A stretch of 64,000 nt of DNA from Prostheceraeus crozeri (GCA_907163375.1 CAJQUW010011017.1:682001-746000); one strand, 5' to 3'. Shown: positions 25,450 to 35,235, counted from the stretch's first letter. A program made the numbers and translations. Notes: generated from the letters alone by a model not told the origin.

Positions 25450-26270
25450 ATGCCATATTTCTTTGAATATGAGACGCCCTTGAATAAGAGACGCCCTCGA
25501 ATAAGAGACGCATCCGTGAGAGGAAAAAATTAAATAAGAGACGCCCTTGAATAAGAGACGCATGTACAAAAAATAGACTGCTATAGACATATTACATGCA
25601 GGGTATTGTAATGTGGTAGCTACATCCGCCTGAGCGATTATTAGGCCTACTTATCTTAGTAAAATAAGTCAGTCTACTAGTAAATACCGGGTATCATGAC
25701 CAATATTGTATAATATATAAGGCTTCTTGTTGTTGTACATGCAGTACATGCATGTTGTACATACGTACATGCAGGCATACTTAAGGTTACTTCATCTACC
25801 ATTTAAGGAGGCATTATACGGTAGCTTCCTTTCCATTTGGAGTCATGTACCGGTCGGTAACTTTTGCTGTAAATACTACTTGATTATCGGTATTTTCCTT
25901 TCGGTAAATTCAGATCTAGTCTACATGTATAGTGGTCAACATGTACTGGTATATGAATGTATTAGATGAATCTACAAGATATGCTACTACAAACCATAAA
26001 ACTCCTTTCATTTCCAAAATATCTGAATTATGATAAAGCGTATATATGTAAGAAAAATTACTGACGAAATTTGCCCATGACATAAGCCTAAGTGAGGAAT
26101 GCAAAGGTTACCTAAGAGGTAGCAAAAAACTAAGACATCTTTTTCTAATGAAAGAATGAAAACTTGAGCATTTGATAAATAAGAGACGCCCTTGAATAAG
26201 AGACGCGTCAATCAGGGATCTGAAAAAAATAAGAGACGCGTCTCTTATTCAAAGAAATACGGTATATTTA
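25450..26270. mobile_element. Inverted-repeat element with AATAAGAGACGC minirepeats
   Basis: Both ends carry ATTTCTTTGAATA-GAGACGC in inverted orientation (left near 25458, right ending near 26262). Next to each end the motif GAATAAGAGACGCCCTT is repeated in tandem (25464-25575 and 26175-26250). An inner block has no coding capacity. The layout, inverted ends with subterminal tandem motifs, fits a non-autonomous DNA transposon. It sits directly after F6 copy 1. Confidence 0.65.
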
Positions 26271-26330
26271 TTTTATGTATATACGACGATTTAGGCTGTC
26301 ATTGAAAGGTAATATATCTTCATTATGCAT
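26271..26330 (+). repeat. Repeat F7 half-copy
   Basis: GACGATTTAGGCTGTCATTG continuing into AAAGGTAATATATCTTC matches one arm of the 40-bp inverted repeat at 58289-58371. Only one arm is present here. A short palindromic patch with GGCCATA and TATGGCC follows near 26340-26365. Confidence 0.6.
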
Positions 26331-26539
26331 TGCTAAGTATGGCCATATATGGCTGGTATGGCCGACGAATAGGAAGCTAAGATATCTAACATATTCCAGA
26401 TGGAGATGCATGCATAGAAATAAATCACCTTCAGTCGTCCTTTTCAGCACTCTTGAGCGATATCATTGTCTCGACCGCTGCGCTCTCTCTCTCTCCACAA
26501 CGATATCGCTCCTCGTACTGAAAAGTTGACTATTTAATC

Positions 26540-26703
26540 TTCGTGAAAATAATTATTACGCAACTCGTGCATAAGATTACTTGATCATAGCATTCGAACT
26601 CGCTGTATTGAATGGCCCTCCCCTACGGGTTCCGGTATTTAAGACATGTAACTCATGAAATACTATAAAGAGGCAATGATGCACTAGTTGCGTAAATAAT
26701 CAT
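26540..26703. repeat. Short inverted-repeat element
   Basis: TAATTATTACGCAACTCGTGC near 26550, in shortened form TTACGCAACT-GTGCAT, is matched in inverse by ATGCACTAGTTGCGTAA near 26678, enclosing about 105 bp. It is probably a small MITE. It abuts the left side of the next element. Confidence 0.5.
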
Positions 26704-26737
26704 TCAATGGGCAAAAGGGCCTACATTAGAATTCATA

Positions 26738-27272
26738 TTTTAAGGTAGGAAATTGAAGTAATGCTGTTGTTTTTTTTATAAGCCACAGGTATTCTCTTGA
26801 GAGGAGAACTTTTCCTCCCGCAGTTATGTTGTACAGCCCGAGAGCAGCGAGGGATGGACAGATAGCTAAGGAAGGAAACGTTTATTTCCTCTCGAAAGAA
26901 TGTAGCTTTTCATTTTGTGATTTATAGATGTCTATTGTTCATTATAAAATTGATGGTTACATCACGAAATCTATGAATGAGCTTATTCAGGGACTATGTC
27001 GATGTCTTGGTAGTTTCTGGCCAACCAAAACTTGTTTATAGACTTCTATGATTTTTTCACACAGGAGTTTACGCAGGAAAAGTTAATTGCGGGAAGAAAA
27101 GTTAGCTTTCTCATCCCGTGAGACCGAAAAGTTGATTTTCCACCCAGAAGTTAATATAGAAGAGATATCTTTTCACTCCCATACACAATGAAAGTATGTT
27201 TCTACGACTAAGCGTAGTTATCATCAGGGCACATATTATATTACTTAATTACTTCAATTTCCCACCTTAAAA
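26738..27272 (+). mobile_element. Repeat F4, DNA transposon with TTAA-embedded ends
   Basis: A 535-bp interval with 25-bp terminal inverted repeats: TTTTAAGGTAGGAAATTGAA at the left, and its inverse CAATTTCCCACCTTAAAA at the right. If the TTAA inside each end is the target duplication, the element starts GGTRGGAAATTGAAGTAAT. TTAA duplications are used by piggyBac and Kolobok elements. A flat TA duplication (Tc1/mariner) is an alternative reading. The interior carries repeated CTCCCGCAG-like motifs and no open frame of note. A second, split copy lies at 45570-47033. Confidence 0.7.
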
Positions 27273-27374
27273 TAATCATTCAAGGATTTTAGAATAAGAA
27301 TCTGATGAAACTTACGTGGAAGAAGGCGTGTACTCATTTAGTTGCATAAAATGCGACAGGATATAATCATGTTC

Positions 27375-27820
27375 TTTCTCAAAATTCAAACAATTGATCT
27401 AATTGGCCTCGTCTTTAGACGCTAAATCAAAGTTTTATCAATGCTGTGTGGGTAGACGTAGTTACGATTAAATATATATGTTCAACGAAAATTACTGAAT
27501 TTCCACGGAAACATACATAATATCAGATGCCACGCATTTTTCTTCTGATTTTATTTTGTACTGAACAGCGGCATTTTCATTAGATGACTCAAAGCACACC
27601 TTGATTTTGACCGTTAGATGAAGTTACCGTTTTTAGGGGTGCATTGTAATTGTATTTAGACACAAGTAATAGATACTTTCAGTTAATGACGTCTAAAATC
27701 ACCGGTGGAGATCCCAAAGATATAGAATTTTATTGTCAACGGTTTTTACTGCTACGCTTTTTCTCAAAATTCAAACAATTGATCTAATTGGCCTCGTCTT
27801 TAGACGCTAAATCAAAGTTT
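27375..27820. repeat. 61-bp perfect direct repeat flanking 324 bp
   Basis: The same 61 bases, starting TTTCTCAAAATTCAAACAAT and ending CTAAATCAAAGTTT, occur at 27375-27435 and 27760-27820 without a mismatch. The enclosed 324 bp is not otherwise recognised. The pair could be a recent local duplication or direct repeats at the ends of a small unclassified element. Confidence 0.85.
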
Positions 27821-27910
27821 ATTATTATCAAGTTTTTTTTTAAGTTTTATTATTATTATTATTAAAATTATTATTATCAGTTTTATTATTATCAAAGTTT
27901 ATATTATCAA
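27813..27910. repeat. TTA/ATT microsatellite
   Basis: Imperfect runs of TTATTATTATTA and relatives with poly-T interruptions, directly after the second 61-bp repeat. Confidence 0.85.
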
Positions 27911-27916
27911 ATCATG

Positions 27917-27966
27917 TCCTTGTGGCAGAGTGCTCGCTGTGTTGAGGAGCCCTGGGATCAAATCCT
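27917..27966 (+). repeat. tRNA-like SINE head
   Basis: CTTGTGGCAGAGTGCTCG (A box) and CTGGGATCAAATCC (B box) lie at tRNA-like spacing, just downstream of the TTA microsatellite. The body that follows is not SINE-A or SINE-B. Confidence 0.5.
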
Positions 27967-27969
27967 TTG

Positions 27970-29650
27970 CCTAGTCAAAGATGAAACTTAAACAAGTGCA
28001 TTCTGCATTCGAGAGCTAAGTACTCGACAGTACAGGATTGTGACAGATAAAAGTCTGTACAGATGTAAGAAAAGTGCACGTCAGATGTTCTTCGGAGTGT
28101 AAACAAGAGTTATTGATTTGTTCTATATTTTCAAAACTGCGCTTCGTCTCAGCTGTACAAAAGCTGAGATGTCTCAGAGATGAATTTCATCTTTGCTCTT
28201 TCATTTAGTGATTGTAAAAATCTCAATGAGACATTCATATTAGTTTTATAATGAAAGAAAGAATCACCATCAAAATAAACCTATGAGCACAGGAAAAGCC
28301 TTCCACAATAATTGTCAAAATTCTTCAAGATTGATCATTGATAAATTCTACAGAAAAAAATCCTTTGTCTTGACATTCAGATGTCCTAAAATTCCCATTA
28401 CTTTGATTAACACAATCTGTAGCTCCTCAATGACATAAATCTAGACGAATAAGCAGTCAAATTACATAACAATGTGTAATAGAAATGATTAAAGATACAA
28501 CATAAGATGTCATGTCACAAGATAACATCAGACATAACATCACATGTTTGACCTATAGATACTTCAGGAGCTGCTTATTAATCGAAAGACAAAAGAGAGA
28601 GAGAGAGATGAAGTAATTCTCATATAATTCTCGCAGATATCGGGTGAAAGGCTTTTCTCGAATTATTTCATCAACACAGTTAAAACAACAGCATTCAAAA
28701 CTAGTCTAGACGCGTTCTACTGCTTACAACTTAGTGCATGATGAAAAAAATAAAGAAGACTGTTCGATTAAGCTTCAAAACAACGTCTTACACGACATTA
28801 AAGAAGAAGTTAGTGCATCCATCACGATAAAGTGACAAAGAATATGAGTTGCACAATGCGAGCAGCACGAATCTGTCTGACACTTGATAAGCTTTGGCTG
28901 ACTAGTGTTCAAATTCTGGCAAGACAACTTGCGGTCGTAAAGATTAGGTAAAGCGCCTATTCTTGGACTTAATTTGTGTTGTATCTATGTTTATAATCAT
29001 CGAGACCGTCTTACTGCACAAAGCTTTCACGTGGATAATAACCTGCACTCAGAAGACAGTTGGAGGCAGCGACTACCGAACCATCTAGCTACAAGGAGCA
29101 CCTGACACTTGTAGGAGATCTCATTCGCGTGGTCCAACGGCTTAATTGCAATTACGAAGGCGGAGACATTTCCTCAACTTTTGTGTCGGATCAACTGTCC
29201 GTTTACATAAATGTGCATCGGCTAGTACAGGTGCGAAAGTTTTGACGCTTTTATTGCTTTCACTTACACGTACATGTACACATAAAGCGCATTTGAATTG
29301 GACGTTCGGTAGAGGCGAGAAATCAATAGGCAGAAAGTTCTAATTTCAAAGATAACTAATAAGAGTTGAAGCCCTACCACGCAGCTCCAGAAATATATTC
29401 TTGGCTTATCTAACCTCCACTCCGGCCCATACGTCACACATAGGCCTCGAAGATACATGCCTCCCACCAAAAACAGACGACAATTCAATAAGGCATCGAA
29501 ATAGTCGAAATATTTAGAAGTACATGTACTTGTTGATAGAAGTCTAAATGATAAACTTTTAGATAGAAAGTATAAATGATATATTTGACTTTACAATATT
29601 TTTTATGTCAATTGTGGTCATCATAGTAGCTGCATTGACTGCACATGTCA
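27970..29650. other. Unassigned AT-rich stretch
   Basis: A GA microsatellite lies near 28592-28606. A 61-codon plus frame at 29060-29245 starts just after an AG and ends near CAG-GTGCGA, which could be a splice donor, but nothing else supports an exon. Confidence 0.4.
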
Positions 29651-29768
29651 CTATAAGCTTGCAGCTATAGATTCTCGACAGAAATTAGAACAGAAATGAT
29701 GACTGACTCATGTTAACTAATTACAGATCAATTGCAACAACTCTCTACTTTGTAAATATCTTTCATCA

Positions 29769-29947
29769 TCAGTTGAAAAATGGGAACATACCTGAATAGC
29801 TATCATTTAATCCAATATCAGGAATCATCAGCAGGGAATTAGCTAGGGAGTTGTGACGATGTTGAGAGATGTGAACTAGGCCTGCTGATGATTCCTGATA
29901 TTGGATGAAATGGCAGCTATTCAGGTCTGTTCACATTTTTCAACTGA
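29769..29947. mobile_element. Fold-back MITE with ~66-bp arms
   Basis: The left arm, TCAGTTGAAAAATGGGAACA and onward to ATCAGGAATCATCAGCA, is matched by its near-perfect inverse at 29882-29947. About 47 bp of loop contains GATGTTGAGAGATGTGAAC. A half-copy recurs in unit 2 (30150-30295). Confidence 0.8.
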
Positions 29948-30312
29948 GGATGCAACTCAATATTTTAGTATTTCTATTTACATTGTGTTTGCAAAAGCAG
30001 CATTTATTAATTATTGCAGGCGTACTAGCTTTGACGATTTGCTAGTAGTGTGTTTGAAGTAATATTTAATGAATGCCCGTCGAAATTTCACTAACTTGCT
30101 AATTGCAAATCTCAAATTTTCTCGGGCATGGCTGCAACTTTCAATAAGGAGTTGTGTTGATGTTGAGAGATGTGAACTAGCCCTACTGATGATTCCTGAT
30201 AATGATAACTTTATTTTAGCTCGAAACACATTAGGAAGGAAAATATTGCATGAAATATCAGCTATTCAGGTCTGATACCGCTTTTCACCTGAGGATGCAA
30301 CTCAATATTTAA

Positions 30313-30567
30313 TTGAAATAACGGCGAAGGTGTGTACAGGCAATTTTCCAGGCAAAGGATCAATCCACCAAATAAATACGATTTATTCACGACATGTCGA
30401 AGCTTGCTACTTCGTCGTCAGGCGCTATTTTGCAATTATGCTGGTCAAGCATTCAACTGAATCCGATTCATTAAATTGCATTCATTTGAATGCTTGACCA
30501 ATATAATTGAGGTGGATTGGTCTTTTATCTGGATAATTTAGTGGATTGGTTTTTTCCTGGAAAATTG
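30313..30567. mobile_element. Inserted inverted-repeat element with 11-bp direct repeat
   Basis: The outer inverted repeats are CAATTTTCCAGG (30341) and CCTGGAAAATTG (30556-30567). An inner inverted pair is TGGTCAAGCATTCAA. TCAATATTTAA flanks the insertion at 30302-30312 and 30568-30578, and the paralogous unit 1 lacks the insert. The inner sequence GACATGTCGAAGCTTGCTAC followed by TTCGTCGTCAGGCGC recalls sequence found in untranslated ends of some retroelements, but no coding part is present. Confidence 0.65.
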
Positions 30568-30634
30568 TCAATATTTAAGTATTCTGTTTACTAAATAATC
30601 CTTTGGTTGGTGAAATTTTGTATATAAATAATGA

Positions 30635-30884
30635 TATATAAATCGGAGCAACTTGCACCATGGCCGCGCCTGATCTCTTTAGTGGAACACATCAAGAATG
30701 TCTAGAACATAGCGAACATTAGATCGATTTTACTAGCATGTCAATAAAGTGTACAGTGCACAATGATTTGAATTGTATTTGCATTGCCTCTAAATCCAAT
30801 GATCGCTATGTTCTAGACATTCTTGACGTGTTCCTCTAAAGAGATCAGGCGTGGGCATGGTACACGTTCTTCTGATTTATATAT
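30635..30884. mobile_element. Fold-back MITE with ~85-bp arms
   Basis: The left arm 30635-30720 and right arm 30799-30884 are inverse copies with a handful of mismatches. Both include GCCTGATCTCTTTAG and AATGTCTAGAACATAGCGA (as read on the left). The roughly 78-bp centre has no open frame. Unit 1 of the surrounding array lacks this insert, and TATTCTGTTTAC and TATTCTATTTAT flank it as a possible imperfect target duplication. Confidence 0.85.
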
Positions 30885-31123
30885 CAAGTTATTTATTCTA
30901 TTTATATTGTGTTTGCGAAAAGCAGTATTTATTAATTATTGCAACTATAGATTTCCGATAGAAATAGAGCAGAAATGATGACTGACTAATTGCGGATTAA
31001 TTGCAACATCTCTCTTTTTACTCAGAGGTCTTCAGAAAATTATTTTTTCTAATTTCTGCTTCAGACATGCGAGAGCGACCGGTGCAAAATCATAAGATTG
31101 TTGCACTACAATCCATGAAATGA

Positions 31124-31390
31124 TCACAAAACCATAGACGCCAGAGGACGATGTAATCGCTCATTATAATTACAATAGTCTTTACCATAAGCACAACTCC
31201 ACCTTTGAATGATGTTCATTGAAGCACGATCAAAATGAAGGTTTTCGTTTGGCGACACTTCCAATAAGGTTCTCCAACCTCTGAAGTTGCATGTGTAATC
31301 ATCTGTATCAATGCTCCTACACGCTTTCGTCTCAATTATTGTCTGAATGTAACTGCACTTCGACGGTAAGACCAGACTGAGTAGAAACAT
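31124..31390 (-). CDS. Possible small Cys-rich protein or first exon
   Basis: This 88-codon frame begins MFLLSLVLPSKC, a short hydrophobic start that could be part of a signal peptide, and carries cysteines at residues 12, 24, 34, 66 and 73. A consensus TATA box (TATAAAA, minus strand, 31506-31500) lies about 110 bp upstream of the ATG, at a distance fitting a short 5' leader. A good splice donor, ATG-GTAAAG, falls at 31186/31185 within codon 69, so the frame beyond that point may be intron and the real product may continue elsewhere. I recognise no family. The odd count of cysteines and an unusually short hydrophobic run argue for caution. A chance open frame remains possible. Confidence 0.28.
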   Translation of the reverse strand: MFLLSLVLPSKCSYIQTIIETKACRSIDTDDYTCNFRGWRTLLEVSPNENLHFDRASMNIIQRWSCAYGKDYCNYNERLHRPLASMVL

Positions 31391-31499
31391 GAGAACATTG
31401 ACGTGAGAGGAGATCTCTTTTAGCAGTAATCGTCTCAGTCAATTGAGAGAATCACAAACAGTTCACTAGAGCTTCACTTCATTGAGCCAATAAGTTAGT

Positions 31500-31506
31500 T
31501 TTTATA
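31500..31506 (-). promoter_or_regulatory. Candidate TATA box
   Basis: CTATAAAAAC on the minus strand, about 110 bp upstream of the ATG at 31390. In an AT-rich region such matches arise by chance, so its value rests on the frame downstream. Confidence 0.3.
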
Positions 31507-31509
31507 GAG

Positions 31510-32825
31510 GTTGAGTGACTCCGTTCATCTTGCTTCAGTTTCTTTATGCCGCGTGTGATGATCAATACTATGTCGGCTGATTAACCTAAATCTATTACTA
31601 CGATCAATTTGATTAGATATCAACGCCGTCCTCGGAAAGATATTATCAAATTTTCATAGACGATTAGAAAATGACTAAAATCATCTCAGCTGGAAATGGA
31701 AAGGTCATTGTTCAATAAATTTGCAAAATAATGGATGAGTTTTTGAAAACAAACTTACGACGCTGTGCTCAAGGGTAGAGAGATTATCATTGCATTACAA
31801 GCCTATACAATGAATGAGAAGAAAAGCAAAAATGTGATTGATATACTATCAGATCCATCGGGACTTGCTACAACCGTTTATTAAAGCATTATGGATGAAG
31901 GCTATGTTGCATTCAACATCAATGTGATATAGCGCATCGCCCTTGCTGTATTGAATCTTACACTGTTGAAAAATTAGTTCAATGACTTCTTTCGGTGTTC
32001 TTGTTAAAATTTCATTCGCTGTGCTTTAACAGTTTCCAATCACTTGTATAATGCAAGCTTAGCTTGTTAACTTGAGGTTATTATTGAGGTCATACTACAA
32101 TGTATGAAACAAAGTTACATTGCATGTCATACCTTGATAAACATGAATGACATTTATGACTTCTTCTTCCTGGAGCTCCAAAACCTTCAGACCCAGCCAG
32201 TAATTATTTTAGTTCGTTGATAGTTTTGAGCCCTCTACCCTCATCCCTGGTCAATGATTTCATCCACAGAAACACAAGATCGCACAACTTCAAAGACGTT
32301 TTTCTCATTCTTTTCAAAATCAACCGGGTCCGTGGAGGACTGGGCTCAATGTCACACTGCAATTCATAGTGCTTCTTTTTGACTCTCGTAGGCCCGAATA
32401 TTCAACTGAGAAAGTTACAGACTCTTGCAAGTTGTTTCTTGAAATTTAAGCCATAAGAGTCCGCACAAGCAATGTAATTTAAGTTTTGGAAACTAGACGT
32501 AAAAATAAATACAAGATAACAAATGTATAGAAAGAAATGTGATCATTACACTCTTAATCTTAAGGAGTTCATTGAACAAAGAAGTACTCAACTATAGAGA
32601 CAATTCAAAATTCCGTGTGCACTTCTACGATTCTTAGATGCTTTGATTCAATTGAACAGAATAATACTTTTACCATCAAAGACAATAAATAGATCTGAAA
32701 CTGAAGTGCACATCATAACTAAGATCAGATCGTGACATGAATCAACCTCCAGTGCTTCAGTGTCATGGAGAATCCTCAAAGACGAAGAAAAAATGAACTG
32801 AATAAGAAAAATATTTGATTGATTA
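31510..32825. other. Unassigned AT-rich stretch
   Basis: No gene or repeat recognised. Confidence 0.45.
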
Positions 32826-32828
32826 TTG

Positions 32829-32900
32829 ACATCATTTTGGACGGGACCGGTCCACTTTCAGACTCCCGGATGATCGGAGGGCACGGACTGGTCCAAAATG
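32829..32900. repeat. GC-rich hairpin next to SINE-A
   Basis: TCATTTTGGACGGGACCGGT near 32830 is matched in inverse by GGACTGGTCCAAAATGAG near 32884, with about 30 bp of loop. It ends just before the 3' end of the SINE-A copy that follows and may be a small element or the pre-insertion site. Confidence 0.55.
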
Positions 32901-32905
32901 AGGCT

Positions 32906-33652
32906 CTAACGTCACTACTCCTCCATACTGGGAGCTAGGACGTAGTCAGACTCATTGTTTTGAGAGCTGTGGTGCCTTTAGTCCGAATGCATTTCCTGCC
33001 AGCTTCCGATGACACTTTCGGGGCTAGACCACTGGACCAAAAGATCTCTTGACCAAGCACTTAGGGGTAAATCCACTGAAAACGCCCACTTTTTGATCAA
33101 ATTTTTGTCCTTGACATTTTGGGCCTCAAATATTTTTTATAAAAGTGCCATTCTATCTTAAAATTGAGCGAATTTTACGAATATCATAAAAAAACACAAC
33201 AACTTAACTTATTTTAATGTAGAACCATTTTTCTGTAATTAAAGCGTCGGTTAAGGGACAAATAAAATCATTCATAACTCGTACAAAAACAGACATTCTT
33301 TACATTGATAAAAAATGCTCAAGATGTATTCTTACGATCAAGAACTATGCGCCTAAATTATTTGTAAGGAGCAGTTCCTTAATATTTGCTTTGCTTTTAA
33401 GCGGACAAAAACTGTTGTTTTAATTTTGGACAGGTATTTTGCTATATTTCCATTTTTACGCTGTCCCATATCTATGAAATGCAAAAAATGCAAATTATTT
33501 CCTCTTGATATATATACCTGGGAGCATGCAGTTCATTATAAAATCAAGTCTGAATTCGATCCACACATATTAACTGGTCCAGTTTGCAAAGACAAGAAAG
33601 TGGGCGTTTCCAGTGGATTTACCCTTAGCCATTGTACCACGGAGACCTAAAT
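32906..33652 (-). mobile_element. SINE-A copy split by a Harbinger-like MITE
   Basis: Minus-strand SINE-A: TAACGTCACTACTCCTCCAT at its 3' end, GACACTTTCGGGGC, then GACCAAGCACTTAG. The tRNA head is interrupted after CACTTAG by a 560-bp insert and resumes at TTAGCCATTGTACCACGG. Joined across the insert it matches the uninterrupted copies at 15330 and 35236. Confidence 0.88.
33065..33624. mobile_element. PIF/Harbinger-like MITE inserted in SINE-A
   Basis: A 560-bp element with ~29-bp terminal inverted repeats beginning GGGTAAATCCACTG and continuing AAACGCCCACTTT. The flanking bases are TTAG at 33061-33064 and at 33625-33628. A TTA duplication (TWA type) with G-rich ends is characteristic of PIF/Harbinger elements. 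The interior is AT-rich, and the 74-codon frame at 33426-33650 runs out into the SINE, so it is not a transposase. Confidence 0.82.
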
Positions 33653-34483
33653 ACTCCCAATACTAACTATTTTGCTGCAAAACAATTGAGGAAACGATTG
33701 AGAAAGCACATTGTAAATCTGTTTTCGTGTACGGCGTACAACAAAAAGAATGTGGGCGAATGATCACAAGAGTTTAAAATTTAATATGATAGACACACTT
33801 ATTATCGCGAGTAACAAGATATTCTCATTTAATTTCACTCGAAAATCTAGAATTATTGGAAAATACAACGGTCATGTATAAATGTACATGTACGTTGTAC
33901 AGAGATGGAAAGCTGTCGGTTGGTTGGAGATGCGGCAGACTTGTCAGGTAGTAGAATATATGAAAAAAATCAGATCAATGATTGTCGATAGCCGAGAAAC
34001 ATGAAAGGAAATGCTAACAAAAATATTAATCAGTTAATGATTATAGTCACGAAGTTACAGTCTGTAGCTTGCATGACTTGGATAAAGACTGAAGCTTTGT
34101 GTCAGTGTTTTGGCAGGTCAGAAAGCAAAGTACGCTGAATGTGACTCTGCACATCACATAAACATTTGTGTTGTATGGAAAAAGTACAGGCTCCCGAGAC
34201 GGTGCGGAACACTTATTGTTGTGTTCATCTTAATGCAACGATGACTTCAAAAGATCTTAATTTTTCCATGAAACGTTATCAGTGCAATAGATATTGAAAT
34301 ACATTTCCGAATCCAAGTGCATTGCTGAAAAGATCTGAAAGCGGAAATATCCTTGTGAATTAAGAAAAGTGATTTTTTTCCGAGTGATGTTACTCGCTAA
34401 GATTTTCTATAAAAGTGCTTCCCATTTAATGTCCCCTAAAATGCATGAACTGATGCTTTGAAAACTGAGTGATGTTCCTTAAC
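33653..34483. other. Unassigned AT-rich stretch
   Basis: Nothing recognisable apart from ACATGTACGT-type alternations near 33880-33900. Confidence 0.45.
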
Positions 34484-34698
34484 AAATCCAGTCATTTACT
34501 TCAAAACACACTCGATGGGACTGCTTCGGTCTTGATTTCGGCTAAAGAATTAGCAGACTTAATTAAACATTCTCGACATCGGTCTCAAGACTCAACAAAA
34601 TGAAATAACATCCGCCAATGTTACGGATACATTGTACATTAAATAATTAAACAAATAGATTTTCCATATGATTGCTTCGAAGTCACTATGTGAAGATC

Positions 34699-35018
34699 TA
34701 ACGCTACTTCTCCCCATCGGGGGTTTGTACGTTGCTGTCGGCGGTCACAATTGTGATATTGTTGATGACAACTGATGTATGGTGGTGAGGGTTTGATCCT
34801 GCCAGTTGACACAGTCGCATGCAAGCGGCTCGTACCTCAGTTGGTGGAGCATAGGTCTAGTTAACGTGGGTCGTAGGTTCGATTCCTACCAGCCAATTTG
34901 ATCTATCGTTTATTTCATTTCATTCTATTGCTAACTGACTAAGTCAGACTTTAGCTGGAACGGTGTGGCACTGCTAGTCCGGATGCTCTTCCTCCGACTT
35001 AAAATGACACTTTCGGGG
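34699..35018 (-). mobile_element. SINE-A (unit 1), interrupted by a tRNA-bearing insert and truncated
   Basis: The 3' block ACGCTACTTCTCCCCATCGG is separated from the body AAGTCAGACTTTAGCTGG by about 209 bp (34734-34942). The head is cut off by the duplication junction at 35020. Confidence 0.82.
34734..34942 (+). mobile_element. tRNA-derived insert inside SINE-A (unit 1; repeated at 35271-35479)
   Basis: The insert holds GTACCTCAGTTGGTGGAGC (A box) and GTAGGTTCGATTCCTACC (an intact T-arm with B box), followed by an AT-rich 3' part. A second B-box-like GGGTTTGATCCTGCC lies upstream at about 34791. TTGCTG-like bases at both junctions may be a short target duplication. The anticodon region is readable but the acceptor stem is not well paired, so this is a SINE rather than a working tRNA. 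Confidence 0.65.
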
Positions 35019-35235
35019 GGAAATCCAGTCATTTACTTCAAAACACACTCGATGGGACTGCTTCGGTCTTGATTTCGGCTAAAGAATTAGCAGACTTAAT
35101 TAAACATTCTCGACATCGGTCTCAAGACTCAACAAAATGAAATAACATCCGCCAATGTTACGGATACATTGTACATTAAATAATTAAACAAATAGATTTT
35201 CCATATGATTGCTTCGAAGTCACTATGTGAAGATC

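Larger units (their letters stand above)
29655..31030. repeat. Tandem array of ~360-bp units broken by later insertions
   Basis: Unit 1 runs from CTATAGATTCTCGACAGAAA (29665) through a fold-back (29769-29947) to TTATTAATTATTGC (about 30017). A second, partial unit restarts near 30150 at GAGATGTGAACTAG and reaches the same ATTAATTATTGC near 30946. It is immediately followed by the start of a third unit, CTATAGATTTCCGATAGAAA. Unit 2 is longer because it holds two inserted elements (30313-30567 and about 30585-30890). Comparing the units shows what the empty site looked like. Confidence 0.7.

Noticed and set aside
27375-27820. Small LTR-type element suggested by 61-bp direct repeats
   Set aside because: No primer-binding site, polypurine tract or coding sequence was seen. 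A local duplication is simpler.
29060-29245. 61-codon frame ending at a possible splice donor
   Set aside because: The donor and acceptor are weak and nothing else indicates coding.
33426-33650. 74-codon frame as a Harbinger transposase fragment
   Set aside because: It has no nuclease motif and runs through the terminal inverted repeat into SINE-A.
34840-34910. Functional tRNA gene
   Set aside because: The B box and T-arm are good, but the acceptor and D stems do not pair and it sits in a SINE-like insert duplicated at 35.4 kb.
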